From positions 1 through 64,000 of the forward strand of contig NZ_CAKUOF010000009.1 in assembly GCF_934668725.1 (NCBI RefSeq): 64,000 nucleotides of DNA, written 5' to 3'. Each line of letters opens with the position of its first letter. Position 1 is the stretch's first letter. This stretch comes from an uncultured Dysgonomonas sp. (GTDB lineage: Bacteria > Bacteroidota > Bacteroidia > Bacteroidales > Dysgonomonadaceae). The notes under the pieces were generated by a model. The model did not search any database and was not told the origin of the DNA. It saw only the letters and a list, made by a program, of their open reading frames with translations. Both the position numbers and the translations under genes were made by a program. Shown one piece after another: positions 7,552 to 16,231 of the stretch.

Positions 7552-8391
7552 TTAAAGATTTAGTATTTTTTTCAACTCCTTATATCCTGCGATACTCATT
7601 TTTACTTGTAGATTATTCTGGAGCTTTAGCATTTGGCTTTGTTTTTCATATAATTCTATGCGTTGTATATAATCTATGTTTATAATGTTTGAACGGTGTA
7701 CCCTGACAAATTTATTGGCCGGTAAATGATCTCCGAAGTATTTCATAGTTTGCTCTTTCAGGTATTTGCCTTTGGGTGTGAATATCATAACATAATTACC
7801 TTCTGCCTGTATAGATATAATATCGTTGATAAAGATCAGGTCTATTTTCTGTCCGTTTTTGACTGCAATATGCTCTAGTGTTTCATTATCTGGAGTATCT
7901 CCGTTTGGAATAGTTTTTTCTGAGGGTTCTGTATTTGTCGTACTTTCTGTATCTGTTTCGATAGTACCATCGTCCTCTAGGCTTTCAGTAAAAAGATACC
8001 CATATAACAAAATAAGTACGCTATAAGTAAGTAGAGCCAAGATAATTCGTATGGGTATGGTCGGAAGAATATAATTTATTGTTTCAGCTGGAAAAATTGT
8101 ATAAAGTGTTAAGAAGTTTATACCTACCCAACAAATTACAAAGAGAATGGCTAATGCGCTATAGTTAACTATTTTTTGAGTCATTGACAATGATTTGTAG
8201 TTAGAATATTTGATAAGTTCTCTTAGTAAGAAATTTAATATTGCCAATAACAATCCGGATATTACTCCATCTAGAATCAGATGGGAAAGCGGCAATGGAG
8301 CAATAGGAGCTATTCCTGCAACCGTTACTGTAAGAGTAATGGTTACAATAATTAATGGTTGAATTAATAATTTTAAAAGACTATTATTCAT
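7552..8391 (-). CDS. Membrane-bound LytTR-family transcriptional regulator
   Basis: The 279-residue protein has four membrane segments in residues 5-140, a Thr/Ser/Glu-rich acidic linker (about 142-175), and a C-terminal LytTR DNA-binding domain (about 178-279) with the hallmarks IISIQAEGNYVMIF, KFVRVHRSNIINI and YIQRIEL. Stand-alone membrane LytTR proteins are common in Bacteroidetes and usually act with a membrane partner rather than a classical receiver domain. The gene follows the LiaF-like gene on the same strand with a 107 bp gap lacking a clear promoter, so the two are probably co-transcribed. Confidence 0.9.
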   Translation of the reverse strand: MNNSLLKLLIQPLIIVTITLTVTVAGIAPIAPLPLSHLILDGVISGLLLAILNFLLRELIKYSNYKSLSMTQKIVNYSALAILFVICWVGINFLTLYTIFPAETINYILPTIPIRIILALLTYSVLILLYGYLFTESLEDDGTIETDTESTTNTEPSEKTIPNGDTPDNETLEHIAVKNGQKIDLIFINDIISIQAEGNYVMIFTPKGKYLKEQTMKYFGDHLPANKFVRVHRSNIINIDYIQRIELYEKQSQMLKLQNNLQVKMSIAGYKELKKILNL

Positions 8392-8498
8392 CTGATAAAT
8401 GATAATGTATATTTGAACAGCACGACTATTAGTACTGCATTTTATGATTATAAGGATCTCAGATTATTATTTCAACAGAAATAATGAAATAGATAACT

Positions 8499-9284
8499 TT
8501 AATTTCTAATTTCGACATTTCCAAACATACAAGCAGCTTTTAGATTGAGATAAGGTATGTCATCGTTAATCGGTGTATCCACAATATGTCTTTTGTCTTG
8601 GATATCACCAAACATGGTACTTGATTTCAAGCTTATTTGCCATCCACTAGGGACATAGACTATTATTGAACCAAACATTGCATTTACCTCCAGCTTATTA
8701 TTCTTGTTCAAGCCACTTATTTTTCTGAGATCTAGCTTTATCTCTCCAAAAGCAGCATTTGCTTCTCCTCCTCTAAAATTTGATGAAAATACAATTTCTT
8801 CACTTGCATTAAATAATACTGCCTTATCTACATAATCATTTGCAGTTTCGATATTAGAGTCTGAACATTCTTTACTCATGTCTGAAATAAATTTCTTTGG
8901 CTGATAATATTTACTGCATATTCCATGATCATTTTTTTTGAATAGAAATAATATTCCTCCAATAATTAGAAGTACAGGCCAATAATTCTGAGCATTATTG
9001 AGTGTTCCATTTAATACTTCCGGAAAGCTTTGACCAATGACAGGTAGGATAAAAAATATACCGACAGATATAAGAATAATTCCGTTCACAAAATGTCTTT
9101 TAATAAAAGCTGCAATGCCTAACACTACTAAAAGCATTTGCCAAGATATTAATATGGGTTTGTAAGCTGTAGGTATTAGTTGTAGATTAAAGACCAGAAA
9201 AATTGTTCCAGCAAGTATAAGTAATACAGCGAATCCTATTTTACCTTGAGGTTCTTTATTTTTTATTTTAAATTCTTTTTCCAT
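8499..9284 (-). CDS. LiaF-like membrane protein
   Basis: This 261-residue protein has four hydrophobic segments in the first 120 residues and a C-terminal domain (about 150-261) with the repeated pattern AAFGEIKLDL, AMFGSIIVYVP, TMFGDI and CMFGNVEI. This is the beta-solenoid-like pattern of the LiaF / cell-wall-active-antibiotic response family. LiaF proteins restrain two-component signalling in Firmicutes. In Bacteroidetes they are often paired with LytTR regulators, as here. A role in envelope-stress sensing is inference. Confidence 0.82.
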   Translation of the reverse strand: MEKEFKIKNKEPQGKIGFAVLLILAGTIFLVFNLQLIPTAYKPILISWQMLLVVLGIAAFIKRHFVNGIILISVGIFFILPVIGQSFPEVLNGTLNNAQNYWPVLLIIGGILFLFKKNDHGICSKYYQPKKFISDMSKECSDSNIETANDYVDKAVLFNASEEIVFSSNFRGGEANAAFGEIKLDLRKISGLNKNNKLEVNAMFGSIIVYVPSGWQISLKSSTMFGDIQDKRHIVDTPINDDIPYLNLKAACMFGNVEIRN

Positions 9285-9309
9285 TGTGATACATTTTTAT
9301 TGTTTATAA

Positions 9310-9340
9310 CAAATGTAGGAGTTTTCAGTACTGTCAAAAA
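9310..9340 (-). promoter_or_regulatory. Promoter of the liaF-like/LytTR operon
   Basis: On the minus strand TACATTTG (9317-9310) is an exact -7 box and a TTTG (9338-9335) lies 17 bp further upstream, near the -33 position. The start codon follows 26 bp downstream of the -7 box. Confidence 0.6.
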
Positions 9341-9498
9341 CATAATAATGACGAAATAGCTATTTTTGTTGACGAAACTACCTACATCTATGTGAAATTA
9401 AAGCTGATATGTTAGTATCCGTAAAAAATGGATGTTTTATAAACACAACCTTTGAGTATGTTAGCAAGTTTGGAAAAGTAAGATTTACAATTGTGATC

Positions 9499-9506
9499 TA
9501 TTTTTG
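9499..9506 (+). promoter_or_regulatory. -7 box of the AraC gene
   Basis: TATTTTTG fits TAnnTTTG. Transcription would start a few bases later, inside or after the GTG at 9509, so the ATG at 9530 is preferred as the translation start. No -33 box is found at the proper spacing. Confidence 0.5.
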
Positions 9507-9529
9507 TCGTGAGATTAAATAAAAACGAA

Positions 9530-10390
9530 ATGAATCAGAGATTATCAACTAAGGAGGAATATCAGAAGCAAATCAATATTATTATTGAGCATATAAATGC
9601 ACACCTGAGTGAGGATTTGGACTTGAATAGATTAGCCGAAAAGGCAAATTTTTCACCGTATCATTTTCACCGTATCATGAAAGCTTTTCTGGGTGAATCC
9701 TTAGGGGCTTTTATTGTACGTTTGCGTATCGAGGCTGCAGCTCGATTATTACGCTATTCGGATATGTCAGTGCAAGATATTGCTTATCAAACAGGCTATG
9801 AGGTACCTTCTTCGTTATCAAAATCGTTTAAATCGTTTTATGGAATCTCTCCAATAGAATTTAGAAATAATAAAAACCACACGATTATGAGATCATTACT
9901 ATTGAATGAAGATTTAAAATTGAAAGCACCCAAAATACAAGAGCTAGAACCGAAGCAGGCTATCTATATTCAGGTTTTCGGTAGATATTCCGATGTTGAT
10001 TTCTGTGGGTCTTGGACTCGTTTATGGGCATATGTAAAAGAGAATAAGCTGTTTTCGGCAGGTATAGAGCATCTTTGCGTATATCATGATGATCCGAAAG
10101 TAACAGCAGAAGATAAGCTCCGTACCGATATTTGCTTAGTTATTCCCAAGAAAGCACAACCTAAAGGTGAAATAGGGGTGAAAGAGATAAGCGGAGGGAA
10201 GTACGCAGTCTTTTTATATCAAGGGTCGTATGAAAATTTGGGTAGTGTATACGATGCGATCTATGCAAAATGGCTTACTGAGAGTCATTATAAGTTGAGG
10301 AATACTCCTTCTTTTGAGAAATATCTAAATCACCCGGATAGGACATCTCCCGATAAACTAAAAACTGAAATTTATCTTCCTATTGAATAG
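9530..10390 (+). CDS. AraC-family regulator with GyrI-like effector domain
   Basis: The protein has 286 residues from the ATG at 9530; a GTG 21 bp upstream is the alternative. Residues 10-110 form the double helix-turn-helix of AraC proteins (DLNRLAEKANFSPYHFHRIM and QDIAYQTGYEVPSSLSKSFK). The rest, from about 125, is a GyrI-like small-molecule-binding domain, with the typical end YLNHP and a final IYLPIE strand. This architecture is that of Rob/BmrR-type drug-responsive regulators. It is divergent from the liaF-like gene across 245 bp. Confidence 0.92.
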   Translation: MNQRLSTKEEYQKQINIIIEHINAHLSEDLDLNRLAEKANFSPYHFHRIMKAFLGESLGAFIVRLRIEAAARLLRYSDMSVQDIAYQTGYEVPSSLSKSFKSFYGISPIEFRNNKNHTIMRSLLLNEDLKLKAPKIQELEPKQAIYIQVFGRYSDVDFCGSWTRLWAYVKENKLFSAGIEHLCVYHDDPKVTAEDKLRTDICLVIPKKAQPKGEIGVKEISGGKYAVFLYQGSYENLGSVYDAIYAKWLTESHYKLRNTPSFEKYLNHPDRTSPDKLKTEIYLPIE

Positions 10391-10396
10391 AATAAA

Positions 10397-10428
10397 AAAG
10401 GAGTATAGCCAAACAGCTATACTCCTTT
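10397..10428. terminator. Bidirectional terminator between araC-like gene and susD
   Basis: AAAGGAGTATAGC pairs perfectly with GCTATACTCCTTT across a 6-base loop. The two genes converge on it, and A and T runs on both sides allow use in both directions. Confidence 0.85.
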
Positions 10429-10448
10429 ATATTATAAAAGAACATGTT

Positions 10449-11879
10449 TTACTTTACATCAAACCAAAGTCGTGTAGTTAAAAGATCCTCCCCTTGATTT
10501 GCGACAGCAGCTTTATAGCTTTTACCATTTAAGGATTGTTCTGTTCCCGGATAAAAGAAACGCAGAGGTATCTGTCCTTCCAATACACTGGCACTTCCGG
10601 GTGTAAGCTCAGGATAATCCAATCTCCTCCATTCAGCAAAGGCGTCTAAGCCTTGCCCGTAAAAAGCAATCCATTTTTGCTCTCCGATAGATTTTTTATA
10701 ATTGGAAGCATCGTACTTCACTCGTGACTGATTTAAATAATCGGATACAATAGTAGCATCGGTAATACCAAACTGATTTAATGATGCTGTAATAGCTTGT
10801 TTATAATAAGATTCGGCATCACCCGAAATAAATCCTCGTGCTACGGCTTCCGATAACCCGAACAATACCTCAGCGTAACTGAATATGACAGCAGGAGATT
10901 CAGATTTTAAGAAATACGTTCCGGGTTTAGAGGTTTTGGCAAAGCCTTGATTATTCGCATCACTGTTTGACAATCCGTTGGCTGCACCTACATATCTGTC
11001 AATAGATGTGTCCGAAGGCAATTGTGCATATACAGGTAATCTTGGATCAGAAAGTTCATATAATTTATCTACAATAGTTTTAGATACTCTATAATCGTCT
11101 CGTGTTTCAAACCATGCTGCCGCTGGGTTTTGCTGAGGAGAACTTGTATAGATAAATTTGAATGTTTCGTTATTATTGCCGATAAGGCCGGCAGGATCAG
11201 CCACCACCCTGGCGATGGTTTGTTTGGCAAGCTCCGCTTCACGGTCTGAGATTCTTAAAGCAATACGCAACCGCAGTGAGTTTACAAATTTTTTCCATTT
11301 ACTGATATCTCCATTATACACTAAATCTCCGGTGACAGTACCTTTCGAAGCATCTAATAGATTTTGGGCTTCGGTTAGATCTTCTAATAAACCCAGGTAA
11401 ACTTCTCGTTGGGTATTGTATGCAGGGCTAACAGTTTGTCCTGCATCTTTGTATGGTACATCACCGTATGTATCGGCAAGTAACTGGAATGTCCAAGAAC
11501 GCAGTGTTAAGGCAATACCTTTAAAGTTGGAGTTGGCTTGTGCCTCGGGAAATGCCAAAATAGTATTCAAATCAGTAATCAACGTTGCATAACCTGTATT
11601 CCATAAGGTTGTAATTTCTGTATCAGTATTTGAAATCTGATATCTGTCAGGCTCAGTATATTGTATCTTTGCCCACTGTTGAATAAATAGCAAGGATGAG
11701 TTAAAATTGCTGTTTGATCCCCAATAGAGATCAGCTCCGTGTTTTAAGCTTCCGGTAAGGAGATATGGAGCAAAAGGAGTTGTTGTTGCATTTGGATTTT
11801 TGTTGATCTCATCCAACTGGTCGTTGCACGAACTAAGTGCAAAGGCAACTAATAGGATTGATAATATATTTTTAAGCAT
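10449..11879 (-). CDS. SusD/RagB-family lipoprotein, sulfur-poor
   Basis: This 476-residue outer-membrane lipoprotein captures the nutrient on the cell surface and closes the SusC pore. The signal peptide ends ALSSC (Cys18). Typical SusD-like_2 features are the NKNPNA start, SKWKKFVNSLRLRIALR near residue 190 and the C-terminal QKWIAFYGQGLDAFAEWRR. It is the last gene of the binding-protein/SusC/SusD operon. Odd feature: after the initiator Met there is no Met at all, and the lipobox Cys is the only Cys. The two other SusD proteins in this window have about 9 and 11 Met plus several Cys. No glycoside hydrolase is nearby; the substrate is unknown, and sulfur compounds are proposed. Confidence 0.95.
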   Translation of the reverse strand: MLKNILSILLVAFALSSCNDQLDEINKNPNATTTPFAPYLLTGSLKHGADLYWGSNSNFNSSLLFIQQWAKIQYTEPDRYQISNTDTEITTLWNTGYATLITDLNTILAFPEAQANSNFKGIALTLRSWTFQLLADTYGDVPYKDAGQTVSPAYNTQREVYLGLLEDLTEAQNLLDASKGTVTGDLVYNGDISKWKKFVNSLRLRIALRISDREAELAKQTIARVVADPAGLIGNNNETFKFIYTSSPQQNPAAAWFETRDDYRVSKTIVDKLYELSDPRLPVYAQLPSDTSIDRYVGAANGLSNSDANNQGFAKTSKPGTYFLKSESPAVIFSYAEVLFGLSEAVARGFISGDAESYYKQAITASLNQFGITDATIVSDYLNQSRVKYDASNYKKSIGEQKWIAFYGQGLDAFAEWRRLDYPELTPGSASVLEGQIPLRFFYPGTEQSLNGKSYKAAVANQGEDLLTTRLWFDVK

Positions 11880-11948
11880 AAATTCGATTTTTATAATTAT
11901 AACTGTCTTTAGCTGTTATACCAGACAAAGTGTGAAATGGGCTGTAAT

Positions 11949-14900
11949 TTAAAACTGAAGATTCAGATTAACTCCAAAAGACCTTGTTGTTGGAAGGGCA
12001 AGGCTCTCCAGGCCTTGAGCATTTCCGGTATTAAAAGCTGTTTCGGGATCAATGTTCGGAGCATCTTTGTATATAAAGAACAGGTTACGTCCAAATGCTG
12101 AAATATTGGCGCCTTGTAATCCGATATTTTTTAATAAATTTTTATTGAATGTATATGTCAGCTTGATTTCCCTGAATTTAATGTAATCTGCTTTATATAC
12201 ATAAGCCTCATTAATATTATAAGATGCTTTGTAATATTCCTGTGCACTTAATATAGTTGTATTTGGATTACCATTTTCTAAAACACCTTGGAAAATCATA
12301 CCATCATCATATACCGTTACACCTGATGGTGCAGTACCTCCATTAAGTGGTATTCTTGGTGTTTTTGTATCATTGCCTGCATAATAGTACTCAATACCTC
12401 CATTTTCCGAACCACGTCCCGGAAGTGTTTGTGCAAGTACTCCTGTATAATTACCGGTTCTGTTGGTTCCCGAATAAATACTTCCGCCTATACTGGCATC
12501 AATAAGAAATGAGAAATCGAAATTCTTATATGAAAATGTATTACTGATACCTCCAAGCCAATCGGGTGTATAATGCCCTAATACTTTCTTTTGAGGATCA
12601 GCTTTAGGTAAACCATTAGATGCTACAATAATATTACCGTTATCATCTCTCTGATAAGCTGTACCATATAGGATTCCATATTTCTGACCAACAGATGCTA
12701 AAACCTCTACACCTCCTGAAGATCCGATTGTGTAATTTTCGATCAGACCATCGCGGTCAAGAACTACAACTTTACTTTTGTTAGAAGAGTAATTCAGTCC
12801 GATGTTCCATCTGAAATCTTTAGTTTCAACAGGAATTACATCCAATTGTATTTCATATCCCTTGTTATTGATTTTTCCTGCATTCAGCAACTGAGAAGTG
12901 TATCCACTGGCTGCTGTTGTCTTGATTTCAAGAACCTGATTAATACTATTGGTATTATACCAAGCAAAGTCTAATCGTACTTTGTTGTTGAAAAGAGCCA
13001 CCTCTGTACCGATTTCTGTAGAACGGGTAGTTTCGGGTTTTAGTGTTGGATTTTTTTTCAGTTTAGATGACGTTTGTATCGGATTACCCTGAAATGCACT
13101 TTCGGAATTAAATACAGTTGCCAGCTGATAAGGCTCACCACCGTCGTTACCTACTTCTGCCCATCCCGCACGTAATTTTAGGAAACTAAGAGTATTACTT
13201 TTTATATCCAAAGCCTCTGTTAGGACTAAACTCGCATTTACGGAAGGATACATGTACGACCGGTTTTCGCGAGGTAATGCCGATGACCAGTCATTACGGG
13301 CAGTAAGATTCAAGAATGCATAACCTTTATATCCAAGTTGAGCAGATGCATAAGCACTATATATTCTTCGGGCTTTGTACTCATTCGAAGACGTTAACGG
13401 GTCTCTTGAGTTCGTTAAAGTATAAAGATCGGGAACTGCTAATCTTGGGGCTTTTTGATAATTATTTTCATATGTTTTATTCATTACATTGAATCCGCCA
13501 AGAGCATCCAAATGGAAATCTTTATTTAGCTCACGAGTATAAGTTAAGATTGCCTCTGTATTATTTTCATTAACAGTATATGCATCTTCGGCATATGATC
13601 CGTATGGAGTACCGTTAGTTCCATATTTAATGGTATATTTTCGGCGATCGTTATAGTAATCGGTTCCTGTACGGAATTTAAAGTCCAGACCTTGTGCTAG
13701 ATTAATATCTGCATGTACATCTCCGATAAGTCTGTTTCTTTTTTGTTGTACAGTATTGTAATACGCATTCCAGTAAGGATTGCTGTAGTAGCTGTTATTC
13801 CAGTTTACATCTCTGTTATTTTTCAGTTCGTTTATATCAACCTGACGACCAAACCATAAGAATTGAAGCATTACACCGGCTGCACGGCCTCCTGATGGAC
13901 CTCCCGGAAGGTTAGGAACATCGTTCACAATATAATTGGCTGTAGCTCCAACTTTAACTCTCTTAGTCAATTGATAACTTGTGTTGATAGAGAAATTTGT
14001 TTTCTTAATCTGAGTATTAGGTACTATTCCTTTTTGATTCTCATGATTTACGCCTAAACGGAAATTATATTTTTCGTCCGAACCGGATACCGATACACCA
14101 TTGTTAAATGTTACACCTGTATTGAAAAAGTCTCTTACATTATTCGGATGAGCAACGAAAGGTACAGCTTCACCATTCGAGAAGAATTGTGGAATAAGCC
14201 TTCCGTCCATTCTTGGACCCCAGCTTTCATCTACACCATCGTTGATGCCGCCACCTTTTCCGTCAACATAACTGAATAAACCATTCGAACCTTGTCCAAA
14301 AGAATTTTGAAATTCAGGAAGAGTTGCTACAGTAGATAAAATCACGCCCGAATTGAAAGATACACCAATTCCTTTTTGTCCTTTTCCGCTTTTGGTTGTG
14401 ATTAAAACAACTCCTTGAGCAGCACGAGATCCATATAATGCAGCTGCATTAGGGCCTTTAAGCACACTCATCGTTTCGATATCTTCGGGGTTAAGGTCGG
14501 CTATTGCATTTCTAAAGTCGCGGGTAGCTCCTCCTGAGTTAAGTTGCGAATTATCTACAGGTATACCATCTACAACAAATAGAGGTTGATTGTTTCCGGC
14601 AATAGATGTTTCCCCTCGAATAATGATACGTGAAGATCCCATATCTCCTTGCGAATTGGTGATGCGTACACCTGCCAATTTTCCGCTAAGAGAATTTAAT
14701 AAGTTAGGCTCTTTATTACCCTTTAGGTCATTACTCTTTAATTCCTGAGTCGTATAACCAAGAGATTTTTTTTCTCTGTTGATCCCTAAAGCAGTCACTA
14801 CCACTTCATCTAGCAGGTTATTATTTTCGGATAGAATAACATTAACAGGTTCAGCGCTATCATAAACATCTACTTCCTGAGTTTTGTATCCTAAAAAATT

Positions 14901-15152
14901 GAATACGAGTGTTACGGGTAAATCTTCGGAGACTTTAATCGTGAATTGACCATCAAGATCTGTAGCCGTATTTACTTTAGCAGAAGATTTTAAAGTAATC
15001 GAAACTCCGGGAAGGGGTAAGCGATTTCTATCTAAAACTTCTCCATGTATGGTTGTATTCTGAGCATATATTGCTGTACCTCCCAATAAAAATAGAGTCA
15101 GCAAGAGTACTTTCGCTATATTATATAGCGATTGTGAATGTTGTTGCAGCAT
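11949..15152 (-). CDS. SusC/RagA-family TonB-dependent transporter, Met-poor
   Basis: A TonB-linked outer-membrane importer of 1,067 residues with a signal peptide (to about residue 30), an N-terminal CarboxypepD_reg-like domain (HGEVLDRNRLPLPGVSITLK), the SusC signature NLLDEVVVTALGI, a plug domain (PLFVVDGIPVDNSQLN and PNAAALYGSRAAQGVVLITT) and a beta barrel ending in Phe (NLNLQF). The SusD gene follows 69 bp downstream and the binding-protein gene lies 41 bp upstream, all on one strand. It has about 7 Met beyond the start and no Cys, while the two SusC paralogues of equal length here have about 25 each. There is no FecR/sigma pair, so it is not of the anti-sigma-controlled type. Confidence 0.96.
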   Translation of the reverse strand: MLQQHSQSLYNIAKVLLLTLFLLGGTAIYAQNTTIHGEVLDRNRLPLPGVSITLKSSAKVNTATDLDGQFTIKVSEDLPVTLVFNFLGYKTQEVDVYDSAEPVNVILSENNNLLDEVVVTALGINREKKSLGYTTQELKSNDLKGNKEPNLLNSLSGKLAGVRITNSQGDMGSSRIIIRGETSIAGNNQPLFVVDGIPVDNSQLNSGGATRDFRNAIADLNPEDIETMSVLKGPNAAALYGSRAAQGVVLITTKSGKGQKGIGVSFNSGVILSTVATLPEFQNSFGQGSNGLFSYVDGKGGGINDGVDESWGPRMDGRLIPQFFSNGEAVPFVAHPNNVRDFFNTGVTFNNGVSVSGSDEKYNFRLGVNHENQKGIVPNTQIKKTNFSINTSYQLTKRVKVGATANYIVNDVPNLPGGPSGGRAAGVMLQFLWFGRQVDINELKNNRDVNWNNSYYSNPYWNAYYNTVQQKRNRLIGDVHADINLAQGLDFKFRTGTDYYNDRRKYTIKYGTNGTPYGSYAEDAYTVNENNTEAILTYTRELNKDFHLDALGGFNVMNKTYENNYQKAPRLAVPDLYTLTNSRDPLTSSNEYKARRIYSAYASAQLGYKGYAFLNLTARNDWSSALPRENRSYMYPSVNASLVLTEALDIKSNTLSFLKLRAGWAEVGNDGGEPYQLATVFNSESAFQGNPIQTSSKLKKNPTLKPETTRSTEIGTEVALFNNKVRLDFAWYNTNSINQVLEIKTTAASGYTSQLLNAGKINNKGYEIQLDVIPVETKDFRWNIGLNYSSNKSKVVVLDRDGLIENYTIGSSGGVEVLASVGQKYGILYGTAYQRDDNGNIIVASNGLPKADPQKKVLGHYTPDWLGGISNTFSYKNFDFSFLIDASIGGSIYSGTNRTGNYTGVLAQTLPGRGSENGGIEYYYAGNDTKTPRIPLNGGTAPSGVTVYDDGMIFQGVLENGNPNTTILSAQEYYKASYNINEAYVYKADYIKFREIKLTYTFNKNLLKNIGLQGANISAFGRNLFFIYKDAPNIDPETAFNTGNAQGLESLALPTTRSFGVNLNLQF

Positions 15153-15193
15153 ATAAATTAATCTTTTTATTTATTGAATAGTAGTAGACTTGC

Positions 15194-16111
15194 TTATTTT
15201 TCTAAGCTGGCGTAATTGATAATTTGTTGTTGGATATTTTTCTTCTCTTTTGAATCGATATTTAGAAAACCATAGTCATGATTTAGTTTCTGACCATCGT
15301 TTACAACCCATTCTATGAAGTTTTGAGCTTCTTTAGGTAGTTTCGAATCAAAAGCCAGGCTAAGAGTTTCGATTGGGATAAGATTTGTCTTTTCGCTTTC
15401 AAGTAATGCTAACGTTGCATCTATACCCGAATTTACCGCTTGCCATTGATCTTTTTTCAAATCTATAGGTAGAATGGCTATATTATCTTTTAATTCACGT
15501 GTTTTCGTATCGTATATGTAAGACAGATAGTTGAAAGCAACACCGGTTTCGTCTTTTTTAAGGGCATTGATTAGGAAAATATCATCGCCTACGATCTTTT
15601 TACCTTTTAGTTGATCTTCTGTTTTTCCGAAATAATTTGAAATAACTTCGGAGTTAGATGTTTCGAGGCTTCCCGAATAAATTGTAACTTCATTCTTGAA
15701 GGGATATTTGCCTTCATCGTCAATATCTTTCTCGAAAAAAAGCTGTTTGATTTTATTTTTATCTAAACCCTTATTGCTTATTTCCGAGAATAGAGGATTT
15801 TGTTTGTTGGCAACAGGTAATATGGCGTATCTTGCTACTTGTAACGATTGTTGAGCAGGATTTTTTATTTGATTTTCGTTTGTAACTACATTTATGTCAA
15901 TAGCTTCATTATTTGTATTTCGATCAGCTACTTTTATTACTACACCGGGATTGGTTTTATTATACTCAGTTATCCACGCATTTAAGATAGGGTGAGTGAA
16001 ATTTGCTCCTTTTATATATAATGTGTTTTCTGAGTTCTGAGCAAGAATTGATCCGGTAACTAAAAAGAGAGCGGCTATAAATGTGAATTTAATATATTTT
16101 GAAGTTTTCAT
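15194..16111 (-). CDS. PstS-like periplasmic solute-binding protein free of Met and Cys
   Basis: The protein has 305 residues from the ATG at 16111, chosen because a signal peptide starts there (MKTSKYIKFTFIAALF, cleaved near SILAQ). It begins NTLYIKGANFTHPILNAWITEYN, like PstS and related PBP-like binding proteins whose N-terminal loop closes over an oxyanion. It also has ETGVAFNYLSYIYD and a C-terminal NFIEWVVNDGQK typical of that fold. It is first in the operon with SusC and SusD and no ABC permease is seen nearby. Scanning every residue, I find no Met and no Cys after the initiator. This is expected for proteins made during sulfur starvation. Phosphate is the default guess from fold; sulfate or an organosulfur compound fits the composition better. 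Confidence 0.85.
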   Translation of the reverse strand: MKTSKYIKFTFIAALFLVTGSILAQNSENTLYIKGANFTHPILNAWITEYNKTNPGVVIKVADRNTNNEAIDINVVTNENQIKNPAQQSLQVARYAILPVANKQNPLFSEISNKGLDKNKIKQLFFEKDIDDEGKYPFKNEVTIYSGSLETSNSEVISNYFGKTEDQLKGKKIVGDDIFLINALKKDETGVAFNYLSYIYDTKTRELKDNIAILPIDLKKDQWQAVNSGIDATLALLESEKTNLIPIETLSLAFDSKLPKEAQNFIEWVVNDGQKLNHDYGFLNIDSKEKKNIQQQIINYASLEK

Positions 16112-16231
16112 ATTGTTTCTTATTATATTTTGAATATTGTTTTTTGAATATAAAGTATTGGGTGTGATACCCATAGTAGAGAGGTGATTAGCAAGGCATG
16201 CACATTCGCATATACGGACAACAATATACAT
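16112..16231 (-). promoter_or_regulatory. Cys-cluster leader reading frame ahead of the binding protein
   Basis: An ATG at 16231 opens a frame that reads in phase through to the binding-protein start 40 codons later. Its first residues are MYIVVRICECACLANHL, with Cys at 8, 10 and 12 in a protein that otherwise has none. Downstream on the minus strand GGGT/ACCC (16172-16160) can form a short hairpin. Upstream, GTAGA/TCTAC (16238-16250) and AGTAG/CTACT (16283-16296) are inverted repeats. It resembles a cysteine-attenuation leader, although it lacks its own stop codon. It could instead be a true N-terminal extension, but that would bury the signal peptide. Confidence 0.5.

Noticed and set aside
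16112..16231. A 40-residue N-terminal extension of the binding protein
   Set aside because: The signal peptide begins at 16111; an extension would bury it. Kept instead as a leader.
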